Counted from the first letter of the stretch, positions 47,048 to 57,973 are shown. The stretch is 64,000 nt of DNA from Carettochelys insculpta (GCF_033958435.1 NC_134152.1:22852001-22916000), one strand, 5' to 3'. Program-made: numbers and translations. The notes: a model not told the origin generated them from the letters alone.

Positions 47048-47319
47048 TCAGCATTTCTCAACCTTTTCTATGCCAAAAAAAATTGGACTTACTTTATGCT
47101 CATCTAATTTTTTTATTTATCCTTTTTGCATAATCATAAGTACGATGACAAGTTTATTGCCTATGGACAATTTCTTCCAACCAACCAGTTCAATTAAGTC
47201 GTTTAAACAAATCGGTTGCAATGGTAGAAAAATTGTGTATCAGAAAATTGTAGGCAGTGGGGTACTTATTTTTTTTTAAAAGGGGGGTACTTTATGAAAA
47301 AATGGTTGAGAAACACTGA
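47048..47319. mobile_element. small hAT-like element
   Basis: Inverted termini cagcatttctcaacc (47052-47066) and ggttgagaaacactg (47304-47318). A related block (gcagttctcagccagaggta) precedes it at 46980-47000. The 13-bp target duplication of the next Penelope-like copy begins in its last bases. Confidence 0.6.
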
Positions 47320-47388
47320 TCTAGTGTCAAAACAAAAAAGCAGTCAAGTAGCACTTTAAAGACTAACAAAATAATTTATTAGGTGAGC

Positions 47389-47415
47389 TTTCGTGGGACA
47401 GACCCACTTCTTCAG
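47389..47415 (-). ncRNA. hammerhead-like core, left arm of inverted Penelope-like copy
   Basis: On the minus strand: CTGAAGA, GTGGG/CCCAC stem, GAAA. Same layout as the 24.4-kb motif. Confidence 0.48.
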
Positions 47416-48069
47416 ACCATAGCCATACCAGAACAGACTCAATATTTAAGGCACAGAGAACCAAAAGCAGTAATCAAGGTGGACAAATCAGAAAAAAAAA
47501 TTATCAAGGTGAGCAAATCAGAGAGTAGAGGGGCCGGAGGGGGAGGGAGTCAAGAATTAGATTAAGCCAAGTATGCAGAAGAGCCCCTATAATGACCCAG
47601 AAAATTCGCATCTTGGTTCAAACCACGTGTTAATATGTCGAATTTGACAGACTTCAAACTCCCTTAGACAAAGAGTTAATGGACACAAAACAGACATAAA
47701 AACACTCCTGATCCACAAACTGGTCAGCCAACATTTTAATGGAGTGGGCCATTCTGTTAATGACTTAAAAGTCTGTGTCTTAATGAAGAGGAATTTCACA
47801 ACAGTCTTGAAAGAGAGGCTGCTGAACTCTCTCTTAAATTCAAATTCGACACACTAACACGTGGTTTGAACCGGGATGTGAATTTTCTGAGTCATTATAG
47901 GGGCTCTTTTGCATACTTGGCTTAATCTAATTATTGACTCCCCCCTCCTCTGCCCCTCTACTCTCTGATTTGCTCACCTTGATAATTTTTTTTCTGATTT
48001 GTCAACCTTGATTACTATTTTTGGTTCTCTGTGCCTTAAATATTGAGTCTGTCCCGATATGGCTATGGT

Positions 48070-48096
48070 CTGAAGAAGTGGGTCTGTCCCCCGAAA
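48070..48096 (+). ncRNA. hammerhead-like core, right arm of inverted Penelope-like copy
   Basis: CTGAAGA ... GTGGG/CCCCC ... GAAA; one base of stem II is changed. The partner copy in the left arm keeps the intact stem. Confidence 0.45.
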
Positions 48097-48204
48097 GCTC
48101 ACCTAATAAATTATTTTGTTAGTCTTTAAAGTGCTACTTTACTGCTTTTTTGTTTTGATAGTATATAGACTAGCACGGCTCTCTCTCTGTTACTGATCTA
48201 GTGT

Positions 48205-50109
48205 GAGATATTGAACTGGCAGCATTCTGGCAAAGCTAACACCAGCTCTTTGAGACAGGAAGTCTAGAAGTGCATGTAATTATGCTGATAGACTGCCAAA
48301 GGGAAGAGGAGAGGGATTTCTCAACAGGGGGATGGAGGTGCATTTCCATTGGAAACTCATGCCTTACTAAGGCCATAATCTGACATGTTTGATGAAAAAG
48401 GAAAAATGGTTTTTGAATACACATCTGGAAACACAGAGTTTTTGACAGGGCAAAGAAATACTGCACAACACAAATGGTCTGAACAGAGGGTGCAAGATGG
48501 AAACCATGCTTGGAAACCCTACTCTGTTCTTGTTTTTGTGTAACCTTATATCTTTTCCTGCAATGCTTATGGAGATGCACAAAGGCTCTCCTATGGAAAG
48601 TGTGTCACACATATGATTTTTAGAACAACATTTTGCACATACTGGGGAAAGAAGCAAAAGAATGCCAGGAGCATGCAGCTTCTAAGCTAATACCTGTACG
48701 CAGGCTTTGAGCTGGGGGTAGCAGCAAATGTGTAACAAGCATATGTTGCTGTGTGGGAAAGGTAAACTGATGCATTCTGCCTCCTGGCACTGGTGGCTAA
48801 ATGCCAAGACACCTACACATTAAAATGCATTGCTATCTACATTCTGGGGGCGTTGCTTCACCCCGACACGTTTTTGGGCACAAAGGGGACAGGAATCCGG
48901 AACTTTGGAAAAGCTCCCGTGAGTGACAACACAGGGTTTAGCAACACTGAGTGGTTGGGTAAACTGAGCCCAAGCAAATTTCTGAACATACTGCCTCTAC
49001 ACTGGAAACTGTCTAACCATGGCGAGTATTCCCAGGAGAGAGAAGTGCTGGCTCCCTCCCTCCATGCTTTATGAAGATTGATTTATGACTATAAATATGC
49101 ATAATTCAAAGATGCTCTGAACAAAACACCTCATGTAACTTATTAATTTTAATATTACAGTCTGCTGCATCTGTTTATCCTATTTTTATGCATTTACCAT
49201 ACTTGTATGTGAACTTAGAGATATAGAATGTGAATCTGTTTATAATCCTAACTATGCTAATGAGACCCCTTACTGGTGCCCCGGAGGCCTAATGGCTTGG
49301 CAATCAATTACTTTAAACAGCTTTGTTTGTCCTGTCAGTCTAGAAGGTAGTGGGTGTGAGAAAGATGTGTGACCATATCACCAGGTACTGGCATCTATTT
49401 TGAATCCGATATTTTTTCGTGGGAATGGGAAATGTAAAGCAACAGATTTCCACCCTAGGGGAGTCTATTTAAGCAATAATAGCTATCACTCTTTGTCTTT
49501 GGAGTTAGAAGCTGCCTAGCTCACTCTAAAAGGATACAAAGGACTTTAAAGAGGGCTGGAGACCCCCCCCCCCCATAGAGTAAAAGAACTTGTCGCTGAC
49601 TTGACATTTATAGCTGAAGGAAGGACACCTATTTCGGGTAAGATTTTGCATGTAATAAGTTTATTAGTGAAGAGCTGATGCGTCCAACGTTGCTCGGCAC
49701 TTTACCCAAAGTAATTTTTCGGAATAAATGAAAAAATTCCCCTGCTGTTTTCAATGATGGTGTTTTTCAAAAATGAAGGCTGGAGTGAGGGTTCAGGGCT
49801 GAGGAGGGGCCGGGGGTGGCTGGCTTAGGGTGGAGTGTTGGTGGGGCCTCAAGGCCGGGGGAGTGCAGAATTAAGGCAGATTGGTGGTGCAGAAGCTAGG
49901 GCAGGGAGCTTATGACAGGGGGCTGGGAGGCAGGGCCACCTGGGGCAGTGATGGTGATCCTGCTGTGGTGACAGCTTGTCCCAGGGGGCTGGGGTAGTTC
50001 CCTGGCCAGTGGCTCCTCCTGATGGGGATAGGGCAGTATTCCCTGACTCCTCCTTGCAGGGAGGGATCCAGGGCTGTGTGCTTGCTGAGTTTGGGGTTGG
50101 ACTCTGTGG
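48205..50109. other. intergenic, possible LTR-type sequence
   Basis: 49430-49640 has a TATA-like tatttaag and a poly-C run at 49563-49575, and sequence from 48660 on has the texture of an ERV LTR, but I found neither ends nor duplication. No gene. Confidence 0.3.
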
Positions 50110-51010
50110 GCTGGCAACTGCCCACACCTGCCCCTCCCTAGTGGCCAGCAGCAGCCTGTGGGGAGCAACACTCTGGGGGCAGCCCCCAGCCTGCTGCTGC
50201 TGTCAGGCCTGCAGCTTCTCCAGGGGATCTTTGCTTGGGGCAGTGGCCACCCAATCCTGCAGCCTGTGTAGGGCAGGGCAGTGCTCTGCAAGCTGACCCA
50301 AGCCTGCAGGGCTTCCCCCTACCCAGCCCTGCACTAGTCTTGGGGTGGCACTTCGGAGGCTAACCCCAGCCTCCCAGCAGCCCCTTCCATCCTGCAGCCT
50401 GTTTGATGGGGCATTCCAGGGGCTGGCAAACTCTGGGGGCTGCCCCCCACCTCCAGCATCCCCTGCAGGGGCTGCCCTACTCTCTGCAAGCCCTTCCTCC
50501 TGCAAGTCCCCCTTCCATGGCCTGTAGGCTGCTGAAGTGGGGATGAGATTCTAGGGGCTGCCCCCAGCATCTATTGGCTCCATTCAGCTTGCAGGCTGTG
50601 AGGGGAGAGGCTCTTGGTGTTGCCCTCAGCCTCCAGTGGGCTTCCCCTCCTCCTGTAGGCTGTCTAGAGAGGGGCCAGGGGCTGCCCACCACCAGCTGCC
50701 CCACACGTCCTGCAGGCTGTCTGGCAGGGAGACATGCTCTAAGATGCCATGCACCAACAGCAGCCTCCTGCAATGTGCAGACTGTCTGAGGGTCCAGGCT
50801 CTGGTGGGCTGTGCCCCTCCAGCTGGCCCCCCATCATCTGCAGGCTTTCTGGGGGAGCCAGGCTCTGGGGAGCTGCACCCCCTCCAAATGTCCTCCCCTC
50901 CTGCAGCTCCCCGCTGGCCTGCGAGCTGCCAGGGTGGGGCAAAGTTCTGGGGGCTTCACCTCATCCAGCATCCCCTCCTGTGGCCTGTAGGCTCTTGACG
51001 GGGTGGGGCA
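50110..51010 (+). repeat. GC-rich degenerate tandem repeat, unit about 80-90 bp
   Basis: The block (c/t)ctgcaggctgtctg, then gggggctgcccccagc, then cctccagctggcccc recurs roughly ten times with divergence (clear copies near 50395, 50523, 50592, 50653, 50710, 50842). Produces long open frames on both strands that are not genes. Confidence 0.75.
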
Positions 51011-51598
51011 GGCTGTGGGTTTGGGGCAGAGGAGCTACTTACCCGGTCTTTGTGGCAGGCAAGATGGCGGAGCCGCAGCCCTGCTGGCCTCTCTTTTGGT
51101 ACTGCAGCTGCCCCCACTGGACCTCTCAGTATTTCTTCTGTGCTGTCTGTGCCCCTCCCTTCCGCTTCCTACTCCGTCTGCCCCCTCCCTTGCCAGGTTC
51201 TGAGATTTCAGGCGTTTCCCACTCTCCAGGCACGACCAAACCCTGACCTTGGTTTAAGTTAGAATACGAGGAAGCTGCTCACCAAATTTTGTGGTTTGTA
51301 GCTCAAATGGTTTCAGAGAAGTTCTTGAGCGAACAGCACTGGCAGATGGACAGACAGACATGCTCTAAAATGTATATATAAGGTGAGAACTAGCTATGTG
51401 TTTTCTATTCATTTTAATTTAGTGACTTACTTTGATCTGCTTTCACTTGCAACCACTTAAATCTAGCTGTTTGTACTTAGTATTTTTATTTACTTTTATT
51501 TACTATCGGCCCCAAGTAAATAATTGTTACCTGTGGGAAGCAGCCACTGTGCATAGCTTTCTTTCATTGAAAAAGGGAGCTTACCTCACAAATTTTCC
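51011..51598. other. intergenic, unclassified
   Basis: Contains aagatggcggagc at 51061 and a decayed segment ending near 51400; likely the flank of the tandem repeat's host element. No gene. Confidence 0.3.
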
Positions 51599-53699
51599 AG
51601 CTATGTCTACATTACCATGATCTGTGGACAGAAGTCGCTGTCGGAAGAGATCTTCTTACAAAACCTCTGTTGACACAGCACCTCCGTACACAAAAGCGGA
51701 TCAAAAGAGTGATCTGCTGTATTGACAGAGAGCAGCCACACAGCCCAGCTGCTCTCGCAACAGAATGCACCCCAGAACCTCACCAGGCAGGGTTGCATGT
51801 CCAGCAAGCGCTTCCAGGAGTCCCAGCCAGGCATGCCCTTGAAGGGACTCCACCCCTGACCTTCCGTGCCCATACTGAGGCTTGCCTACCTCCCAGAGGG
51901 ACAGCATAGCTAGTGCTGGGCCCACGCTTTCTGTGAGAGTTTGACCTTTCCAGTTAGTCATGGTGCCAGAGCAGCCCCTGGGCTTGGGCTGGACCCACTC
52001 CGAGTTGCTCGAGCTGCTGATCACCCTGATCATGGCTGTCCTCCACCTCATCTGGAGCAGTGCACCTGCCACTGGGATCGAGGTGCACGCCCTCAGTGCC
52101 CCAGCCCCAGTGCACCCACACCCCTGGCTGACCAGGCGGGTCTGGAGGTACACTACCAGTTCCAGCTGGTAGGACTGGCTGGCCATGGGGCAGAGGGACA
52201 ACCAGCAGTGGCTCCAGAACTTCTGCCTGAGGAAGGACACCTTCCTGGAGCTCTGCACCTGGCTTGCCGCCACTCTCCACAGACAGGACACCTGGATGTG
52301 GCCCACCATCCCCCGGAGAAGCAAGTCGCCATTGCCCCCGGGAAAGTCGGCACCACAGAGAGCTACCACTCCATTGGGAACCAGTTCGGTGTGGGGAAGT
52401 CCACCATTGGAGCCGTCCTCGTGTAGGTCAGGCACTCTCAGGCTGAAGGTCGTGCATAGGTGGGGGAAGGGTGTCTCGCCCAAGGAGGACCCTCAGGGAG
52501 CAGTGTTGGGCGTACGAAAAGTTGGGTTGGGGGGGAGTAGGAAAACCCATGCCCAGGGGAATGTGCTGTCCCATCCTCACACAGACCTGCTGCCCGGGGT
52601 GCCGGGGGGAGTGGGCCTGGTGGGTGAGTAAGAGCACCCAGAGAGCCCGGTGGGAAAGGGGGGTGGTAGGGGGCAGGGGAGCCCACCAGGAACCAGGGAC
52701 ACCCTCCCTCGCTCCCTCCCGTGTGTGTTTGGTCAGTGACGGCCATTAACGCCATCCTGCTCTGGAAGGTCATCTGCATTGCAGACCTCAATGTGGTCAT
52801 AGCCAGCTTCACCACCCTGGGGTTCCCCAACTGCTTTGGAGCAATTGAGGGGACCCACATCCCCATCTGTGTCCCGGACCACCGCACCGCACTGCACTGC
52901 ACAGCATATAAGCCACAGGTGGTACCATTCCATCATGCTGCAGGCCTTGGTCGACCACCAGGGACAGTTCCTCGATGTGTATGTCAGGTGGTTGGGCCGG
53001 GCACACGACATGCAGGTGTTCTGTAATTCTGTCCTGTGCCGGAGAATGGAGGTGGGCACCTCCATCTCCTGCCAGGAGCTGGCAGTCAGGGACATGCAGA
53101 TGACACTCAGCATCATGGGGGATGCTGCCTCCCTCCTCATGCCCTGGCTCATGAGGCCCTACACCAGCCACCTGGACTCCACCCAGCCCTTCTTCAACAC
53201 CCACCTGAACGGGGCATGGAACCAGGTGGAGTGTGCGTCGGCTGTCTGAAAGCACGGTTCTTCTTCAAGTGGCCCCAGGACTGCTCCACATCAGGTGCTG
53301 GGCTCGTCCCAGCACCACAGAATGGAGAACTTTCTAGAGCTGTAGTCAGCCGCAACACGCTTGCACGGCTGTCATCTCTTGATGTTCGTGCCCTTTTTGT
53401 GACGTGCACAGTCCAGCTCCCACCAGTTTCTCTTCAACCACCTCAGGCTGCAGATGGAACGTTTCTTCTCTCTTCTCCTCATGGAGTTCGTTAGAGAGAG
53501 AGTCTCTCTCTTAAGCTTTCTTGCACACAGTTTGGATCCAGTTAATAGTTCTTGTTCCTGTTTTTTAAAAAAAAAGGTTTAATTAATAGTTAAAGTTACC
53601 AGTTGAGTCTTGGGACTCTGCTGAATACTGTTATACTGAGAAAGTGGGTTACTGTTGACTTTTAGTTTAGCTCCCACTGTACTTTCAAGATACCTGAAC

Positions 53700-54122
53700 A
53701 CTCAGTAACAGTTAAAAGTAGCAGTCCTACAACGAGAAAACTTCAAAAGTAAACTGCAAAGAGAAATTTCAGAGCTGCAATTCATTTGCAAATTTGACTC
53801 CATCAACCAAAGATTGAACAGAGACTGGGAGTAGTGGTTGGCCCATTACAAAAGCATTTCTCTGCTCTTGATGTTCACACCTCCACATTAGCTACTGATA
53901 ATGGGCCACATCCCACCTGACTTGATTTCCCCTCTCTTGATGTCCACAACTTCACATTAACTGCTGATAATGGGCCACATCCTCAGTGACTGAATAGATC
54001 TTGTCAGTGTTGGCCCTCCCCTTGACTGAGACTCCCTCTTTAAATCCTCCTCTGAACGCCCCACCCCCACTCATGCATCTGATGAAGCGGGTCTTTGCCC
54101 ACGAAATCTTTGGCTCCAAAAT
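53700..54122 (+). mobile_element. Penelope-like 3' copy inside a Harbinger transposase
   Basis: Similar to the 9.4-kb copy from gtagcagtcctac through the end of the endonuclease frame to tctgatgaagcggg and tttgcccacgaaa. The 3' end stops at ggctccaaaata, short of the usual tail. It lies inside a longer foreign block (about 53260-54196) that splits the transposase. Confidence 0.75.
54079..54106 (+). ncRNA. hammerhead-like core in Penelope-like copy
   Basis: CTGATGA followed by a GCGGG/CCCAC stem (one mismatch) and GAAA; CTGATGA is the canonical first core box. Confidence 0.48.
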
Positions 54123-54619
54123 ATGAGCCTACCACCCATGGAGACACATCTCAATGAACAAAAGTTACTGCACCAAGGTGAGGAACTTCACTTTCAGGTG
54201 CCTCCTGATCCAGCCGGATGTGGGGGAGCACAATGTCCCCCAAGTCATGGGCACCTGTTGTGCCCTCCGCAATATTGTGGAGGAGAATGGGGAGGCCTTC
54301 CTCCTGGGATGGGGGGCAGACACCAGCCACAGCAATGAACAGCTGGGTGCAGCTCCCATCTGCCAAGCCCACAAGCCTACAGGGACAGTCTGCAGCTCCA
54401 GCAGACAGAAGAGACAGCTTCTCCTGCAGCCCCCAATAGCCCTCCTAGGGGCACCCCAGGAGGGGGCCTCAGGCCCACAGCCCTACCCCATCCCCACCAT
54501 GACCCCTCCCTTCACCCACTCACCCTTCCCAACCCCTCCCCAATAACGAGGGACACAGGGGTTGTGAACAAATAAACTCTTTACTTTAAAATAGAAAAAT
54601 CTGTGCAAAATAAAAGTTG

Positions 54620-56350
54620 TGCAAATAGCCATTTACAGTGTGCAATGGTGGGTAACTGTATACGTTGTAGGGGCTTGGGACGGGGGGTGAGGGATCTCAG
54701 TCTAGTGGTGGGGCGGTGGCCATGACCCCACGGGGCAGTGGAACCCTGAATGACACCTGCTGCAGGATCCTCTCCCACCGTGGTTCGGGGTCCCTGTCGG
54801 GGCTGGAATGGAGCCAGGAGCATGGGGAGGTATGGGGGTGGGAAGTTTGAGTTGGCAGCTCAGGGGGAGCCTGGGAGGCGTCGGGGACTGGTATGGCAGG
54901 GCGGGCCTGGGGAGCAGGGATGCAGCCATAGCCTGTAGCCACCAGGCTGCTTCCGGGACTGCCATCGGGATGTCCATCGGGGCAGGATAGCAGGGCCAGG
55001 GGGGCAGGGCTGGGAGGAGCGGTGGCAGCAGGGGGTGTGAGGGTGGAAGGCGTGGGTGCCTGGGCCAACTGGTCCCGCCAGGTGCTGGTGACAGTGTCCA
55101 GATGGTACATCAGTTGATCCCAGGCCTGCGTCCCTCACTCCCACTCCTACACCTACCACTCCCAGTCCTCTCGCAGCCATGGCTCCAGGAGATCCATCTG
55201 CCTCCTGAGTGTGGCTGTATAGGCCTGCAGGGCATCACTGTCAGGGTGATGGTGGTGTGGGATGCTGGCAGTGGTGGGATGCTGGCCCTCTCTGCTGCTG
55301 CTCCCGGGCTGGCTAGCTCCAGTCCCTTGCTGGGGCTGGCTGGCCCAGCCCTCAGACGGTGCAGCTGTAAGGGAGAGGGAGGAGAGTTGGTGTGTCATTC
55401 CCACCACACATCCCCTAAGGCCCTGCCTGCTGCCCCCACTCCCTGTGAGCAGCAGCCCCCACCCCTGGGCCAAGGGACCGGGGTGTCCCCGGAGCACAGG
55501 CATGTGTATCCTGCATGGCGGCCCCTGCCTCACAGGGGACCCACGGTGCCTCAGAGACCAGGCTGACTGCTGCTCTTCTGTCACCCCCCAGCCGATGAGC
55601 TAGTGGCCTGGGGGGGTTGTCCAGCCACAGAGAGGTCCCTGCATGGGTGGTGGGTGTGCTGGGTGCAGCCTCTCCGTCCCTGGGGCCTTCCACATATGTA
55701 CAGCTCGTGGCACTGTCCATGGGGGTGGGCACTGCCTGTCGCCTGCAGACATACCTGTGAGCCAAGAGCCGCACTTCTCGGGGGTCTGTCTGGGGGCGGG
55801 CCACCACTCATGGGGCTGGCAGGCCCCTAGGGCTCATGCAGCCCCCATGGGCCTGGCAGCAGGCCAATGCTCGGGCCCAGGGGCTGACTGCTGCGTCCAG
55901 GTGGGATACCTCACCGCCTTGCACATAGTTGCAAGTGCTGGGACTGCAGCGTGGGGTCCCGCCCAAGCCAGCCTGGTGAGTCTCACAGCACACCCCATCT
56001 GCGCCCGGGGTGGGTGACCCATGGGGTACTTACTGGAGGGTCCCTCAAAGATGTCCAGAGGTGCCCTACACATAGCCTTGCTGGGAGGGGCTCAAGTCCA
56101 GGGTGATGACAAGCATCCCCTGGCTGGGCTCAGGGTCCATCTTTGGCTCCAGCTGTGCTCCTGGTGGGGTTCCCAGCTGCTCCTGCACCGGTGGCGGTGT
56201 GGCGGGGGGACACCCTCTGCCGTGTCAACAGCCCTGATCCCAACTTGTGCTGAGCATACTGTGCCTGGACATACCCTGCCTCAGTTCTTTCACTTTGGCC
56301 TGCATCTGCTCCAGGGTGTGGGTGGGGTATCCACCCTAAGAGCAATTGGG
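54620..56350 (-). pseudogene. Harbinger Myb/SANT-like protein C (partial)
   Basis: On the minus strand, E-Q-M-Q-A-K-V-K-E-L-R-Q near 56280-56315 is the end of the trihelix. Downstream are long proline- and serine-rich stretches with no stop over two blocks (55584-55153 and 55110-54697). The front half of the DNA-binding domain is missing. Confidence 0.55.
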
Positions 56351-56360
56351 CAAGTGTAAT

Positions 56361-56995
56361 CTCCTCACCCATTTAGTTCTCATTCTGCTGAGGCTTCCAA
56401 CAAGGGTGCCAGCTGTGGTAGTGACTTTTATGAGGAGAGATGCTACAGAAACAGGGCAAAAATCCTAAGTTTGTGTGGGGAAACAGTCATTAAATGGTAA
56501 CAATTTTTGATTGTTATAATTTGGCACAAAGTGGAAGAATGATATATACAGGCAGTTAGGGATATTGTTATAGTTCTCCTCTTGATCAAATATAAACTCA
56601 TGCATTTATATAGGGCAATAATATATGAACGTTTTGTGAATCTTTCCACACTATAACATTTCCAGTAAATTATTATTAAAGATATTTTGTAACTGATAAG
56701 CTGTAGGTGACAGCATGGAATGTTTGCAGAATGCCAGAATTTCTTTTTTATTTAACATGGAATTTGTGATGAAACAGAAAACGACTAAAGCTGAACATAT
56801 GAATGAGCATTAATATCAGTTACTCTTTATACCTGGAAATCCTACAACTAGCACAGTGACTTATCTTTATCCCCTCCAAACAGGTTAGAGAAAGGAAATC
56901 TTTGCAATCATGCGTGGAGCTTTGTAACATTACACTCAAATCATCTGCACACCAGAGTTCTGTGGAGTTTTCAAATAGTCTTACCAGCTGTAGCC
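56361..56995. other. SDR42E2 5' flank
   Basis: AT-rich, lying directly upstream of the first coding exon. May contain the promoter or a non-coding exon; no TATA box, CpG island or other signal could be fixed. Confidence 0.3.
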
Positions 56996-57229
56996 ATGAC
57001 ACAAAACAGGGCTGATGAAGTACTGCCCCTTGGGAACCAATCATCTGGCTGCAACCTCAAAGGAGAAGCTGGACCACATCTGAAAAGCAGGAAGGCACTG
57101 GTAACAGGAGGCGGAGGTTACGTAGGGTACAGCCTGGGATGTGAGCTCACTAAATTAGGAATCGCTGTTGTTCTCTTTGATATACAAAAGCCTAAATGGG
57201 AGCTTCCTAATGGAGCACTGCATTTCCAG
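56996..57229 (+). CDS. SDR42E2: SDR42E2 N-terminal exon
   Basis: Opens with ATG and reads 78 codons to a donor gtatgg. Residues 39-46 are T-G-G-G-G-Y-V-G, the glycine-rich dinucleotide-binding motif of extended short-chain dehydrogenases. The strand AVVLFD, whose final acid usually binds the cofactor ribose, and I-Q-K-P-K-W-E-L-P follow. The family (SDR42E; 3-beta-hydroxysteroid dehydrogenase/epimerase-like) acts on steroid-like substrates with NAD(P), though this member's substrate is not established. The ATG follows ctgtagcc, so this may be the second exon after a non-coding one. The location next to VWA3A supports E2 rather than E1. Confidence 0.88.
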
Positions 57230-57379
57230 GTATGGTAAAGTTAACATTTTAACAATAATCACATTAAAGGAATTGTTCTACTTCTGTGTTCTGCAGCAAG
57301 TTGTCATCTTAACAGTTTTCACATAACACAGAGCTGTCATAAGCAACATCAAAAACCTCATTAGAAATTACATGCAAGA

Positions 57380-57480
57380 TTTGCAGCTGGTGTAAATCAG
57401 TATAGTTCCATTGAAGTAAATGGAGGACTGGCAGTTTACACCATCTGAGGACCAGACTGATAGAATCCACTAGAACAATT
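57380..57480 (+). repeat. ancient vertebrate LINE/SINE tail (CR1-L3/MIR-like)
   Basis: gctggtgtaaatcagtatag, then ttccattgaagtaaatgg and cagtttacaccatctgagg form the widely dispersed amniote tail motif; fragments recur at 10270-10300 and 26855-26885. Confidence 0.45.
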
Positions 57481-57587
57481 TTTTTTAAAATTTTAACAAA
57501 GTGATTTAAAAATTGTAGCATGTATATGAACTAATCACAGAGGGGTGATGCTACCAGTTTGTGGTGAGAGTTGCAGCTTAGAAATTG

Positions 57588-57973
57588 AGAACAACAAGAA
57601 GTCCTGTGGCACCTTATAGATTAACAGGTATTTTGGAGCATAAGCTTTCGTGGGCAACGACCCGCTTCATCAGATGCATGAGTGTGGGGGGTGGTTTCAG
57701 AGGGGTATTTAAAGAGTGGGGCCTCAGTAAAAGGGAGGGCCAGAGCTGACAAGGTCTATTCAGCCTGGGTGGAAAAGGCCCATTATCAGTAGTATGTATG
57801 AAAAGAGGAAAAAACAAGTCAGATAAGATGGGGGGGATATGGCCTATTGTCAGTCTAATGTGGAGATGTTAACACCTAGGGCAGAGAAGCTCCTTTTGTA
57901 AGGGGTGAGCCACTCTCAGTCTCTGTTTAATCCTTGGTTAATGGAGTCAAATTTGCAAATAAATTGCACAAAT
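57588..57973 (-). mobile_element. Penelope-like 3' copy, minus, 10-bp target duplication
   Basis: 386 bp, flanked by ttagaaattg at 57578-57587 and 57974-57983. It carries gtcctgtggcacc and the complement of a hammerhead-like core at 57646-57673. It sits in the first SDR42E2 intron. Confidence 0.88.
57646..57673 (-). ncRNA. hammerhead-like core in Penelope-like copy
   Basis: Minus strand CTGATGA, stem GCGGG/CCCAC with one mismatch, GAAA, then a possible three-pair stem III (AGC, loop TTAT, GCT) and C at the expected cleavage position. The most complete of the five. Confidence 0.52.

Larger units (their letters stand above)
47328..48191. mobile_element. Penelope-like element with inverted 5' segment, 13-bp target duplication
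   Basis: Flanked by actgatctagtgt at 47315-47327 and 48192-48204. The left arm (47328-47648) runs on the minus strand and is the inverted repeat of the right arm (47839-48191), which is on the plus strand; 47649-47838 is single-copy element sequence encoding the end of the GIY-YIG domain (H-F-N-G-V-G-H-S-V-N-D-L-K-V). One shared duplication shows that both arms entered in a single event. Inverted 5' structures of this kind are typical of Penelope-like insertions. Confidence 0.9.
53260..54196. mobile_element. foreign block inserted in transposase C
   Basis: Comparison with copy B predicts a direct join between the frame ending K-A-R-F (to ~53260) and the frame starting R-C-L-L (54198). The ~0.94 kb between them holds an unidentified CpG-containing stretch (53290-53690) and a Penelope-like copy (53700-54122). 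No duplication was found at the edges, so it could be more than one event. Confidence 0.6.
52184..54450 (+). pseudogene. Harbinger transposase C (DDE_Tnp_4), first catalytic Asp changed to Glu
   Basis: Reads Q-W-L-Q-N-F-C-L-R-K-D-T-F-L-E-L at 52199 on; donor at 52427, intron 52427-52736, the same position as in copy B; then A-I-N-A-I-L-L-W-K-V. Catalytic blocks: A-I-E-G-T-H-I-P-I (Asp to Glu), R-A-H-D-M-Q-V-F (Asp kept), M-G-D-A-A. After V-E-C-A at 53228-53239 the frame shifts, and beyond the inserted block it resumes as R-C-L-L-I-Q-P-D-V-G-E-H-N-V-P-Q-V at 54198. Frameshift also near 52915. Inactive. Confidence 0.8.
51599..56360. mobile_element. PIF/Harbinger element C, interrupted and truncated
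   Basis: Begins agctatgtctacattacc at 51599. Transposase on + (52180-54450) and Myb gene on - (54620-56350). Sequence similarity stops in the middle of the Myb domain at ~56350, so the far end is missing. A foreign block (about 53260-54196) lies in the transposase. Confidence 0.75.

Noticed and set aside
49849..51262. Cluster of open frames on both strands
   Set aside because: Produced by the GC-rich tandem repeat; no homologous motif and no splice context.
55153..55584. 143-codon minus-strand frame as a host gene
   Set aside because: It is the low-complexity tail of the Harbinger Myb-like protein, aligned by position with copies A and B.
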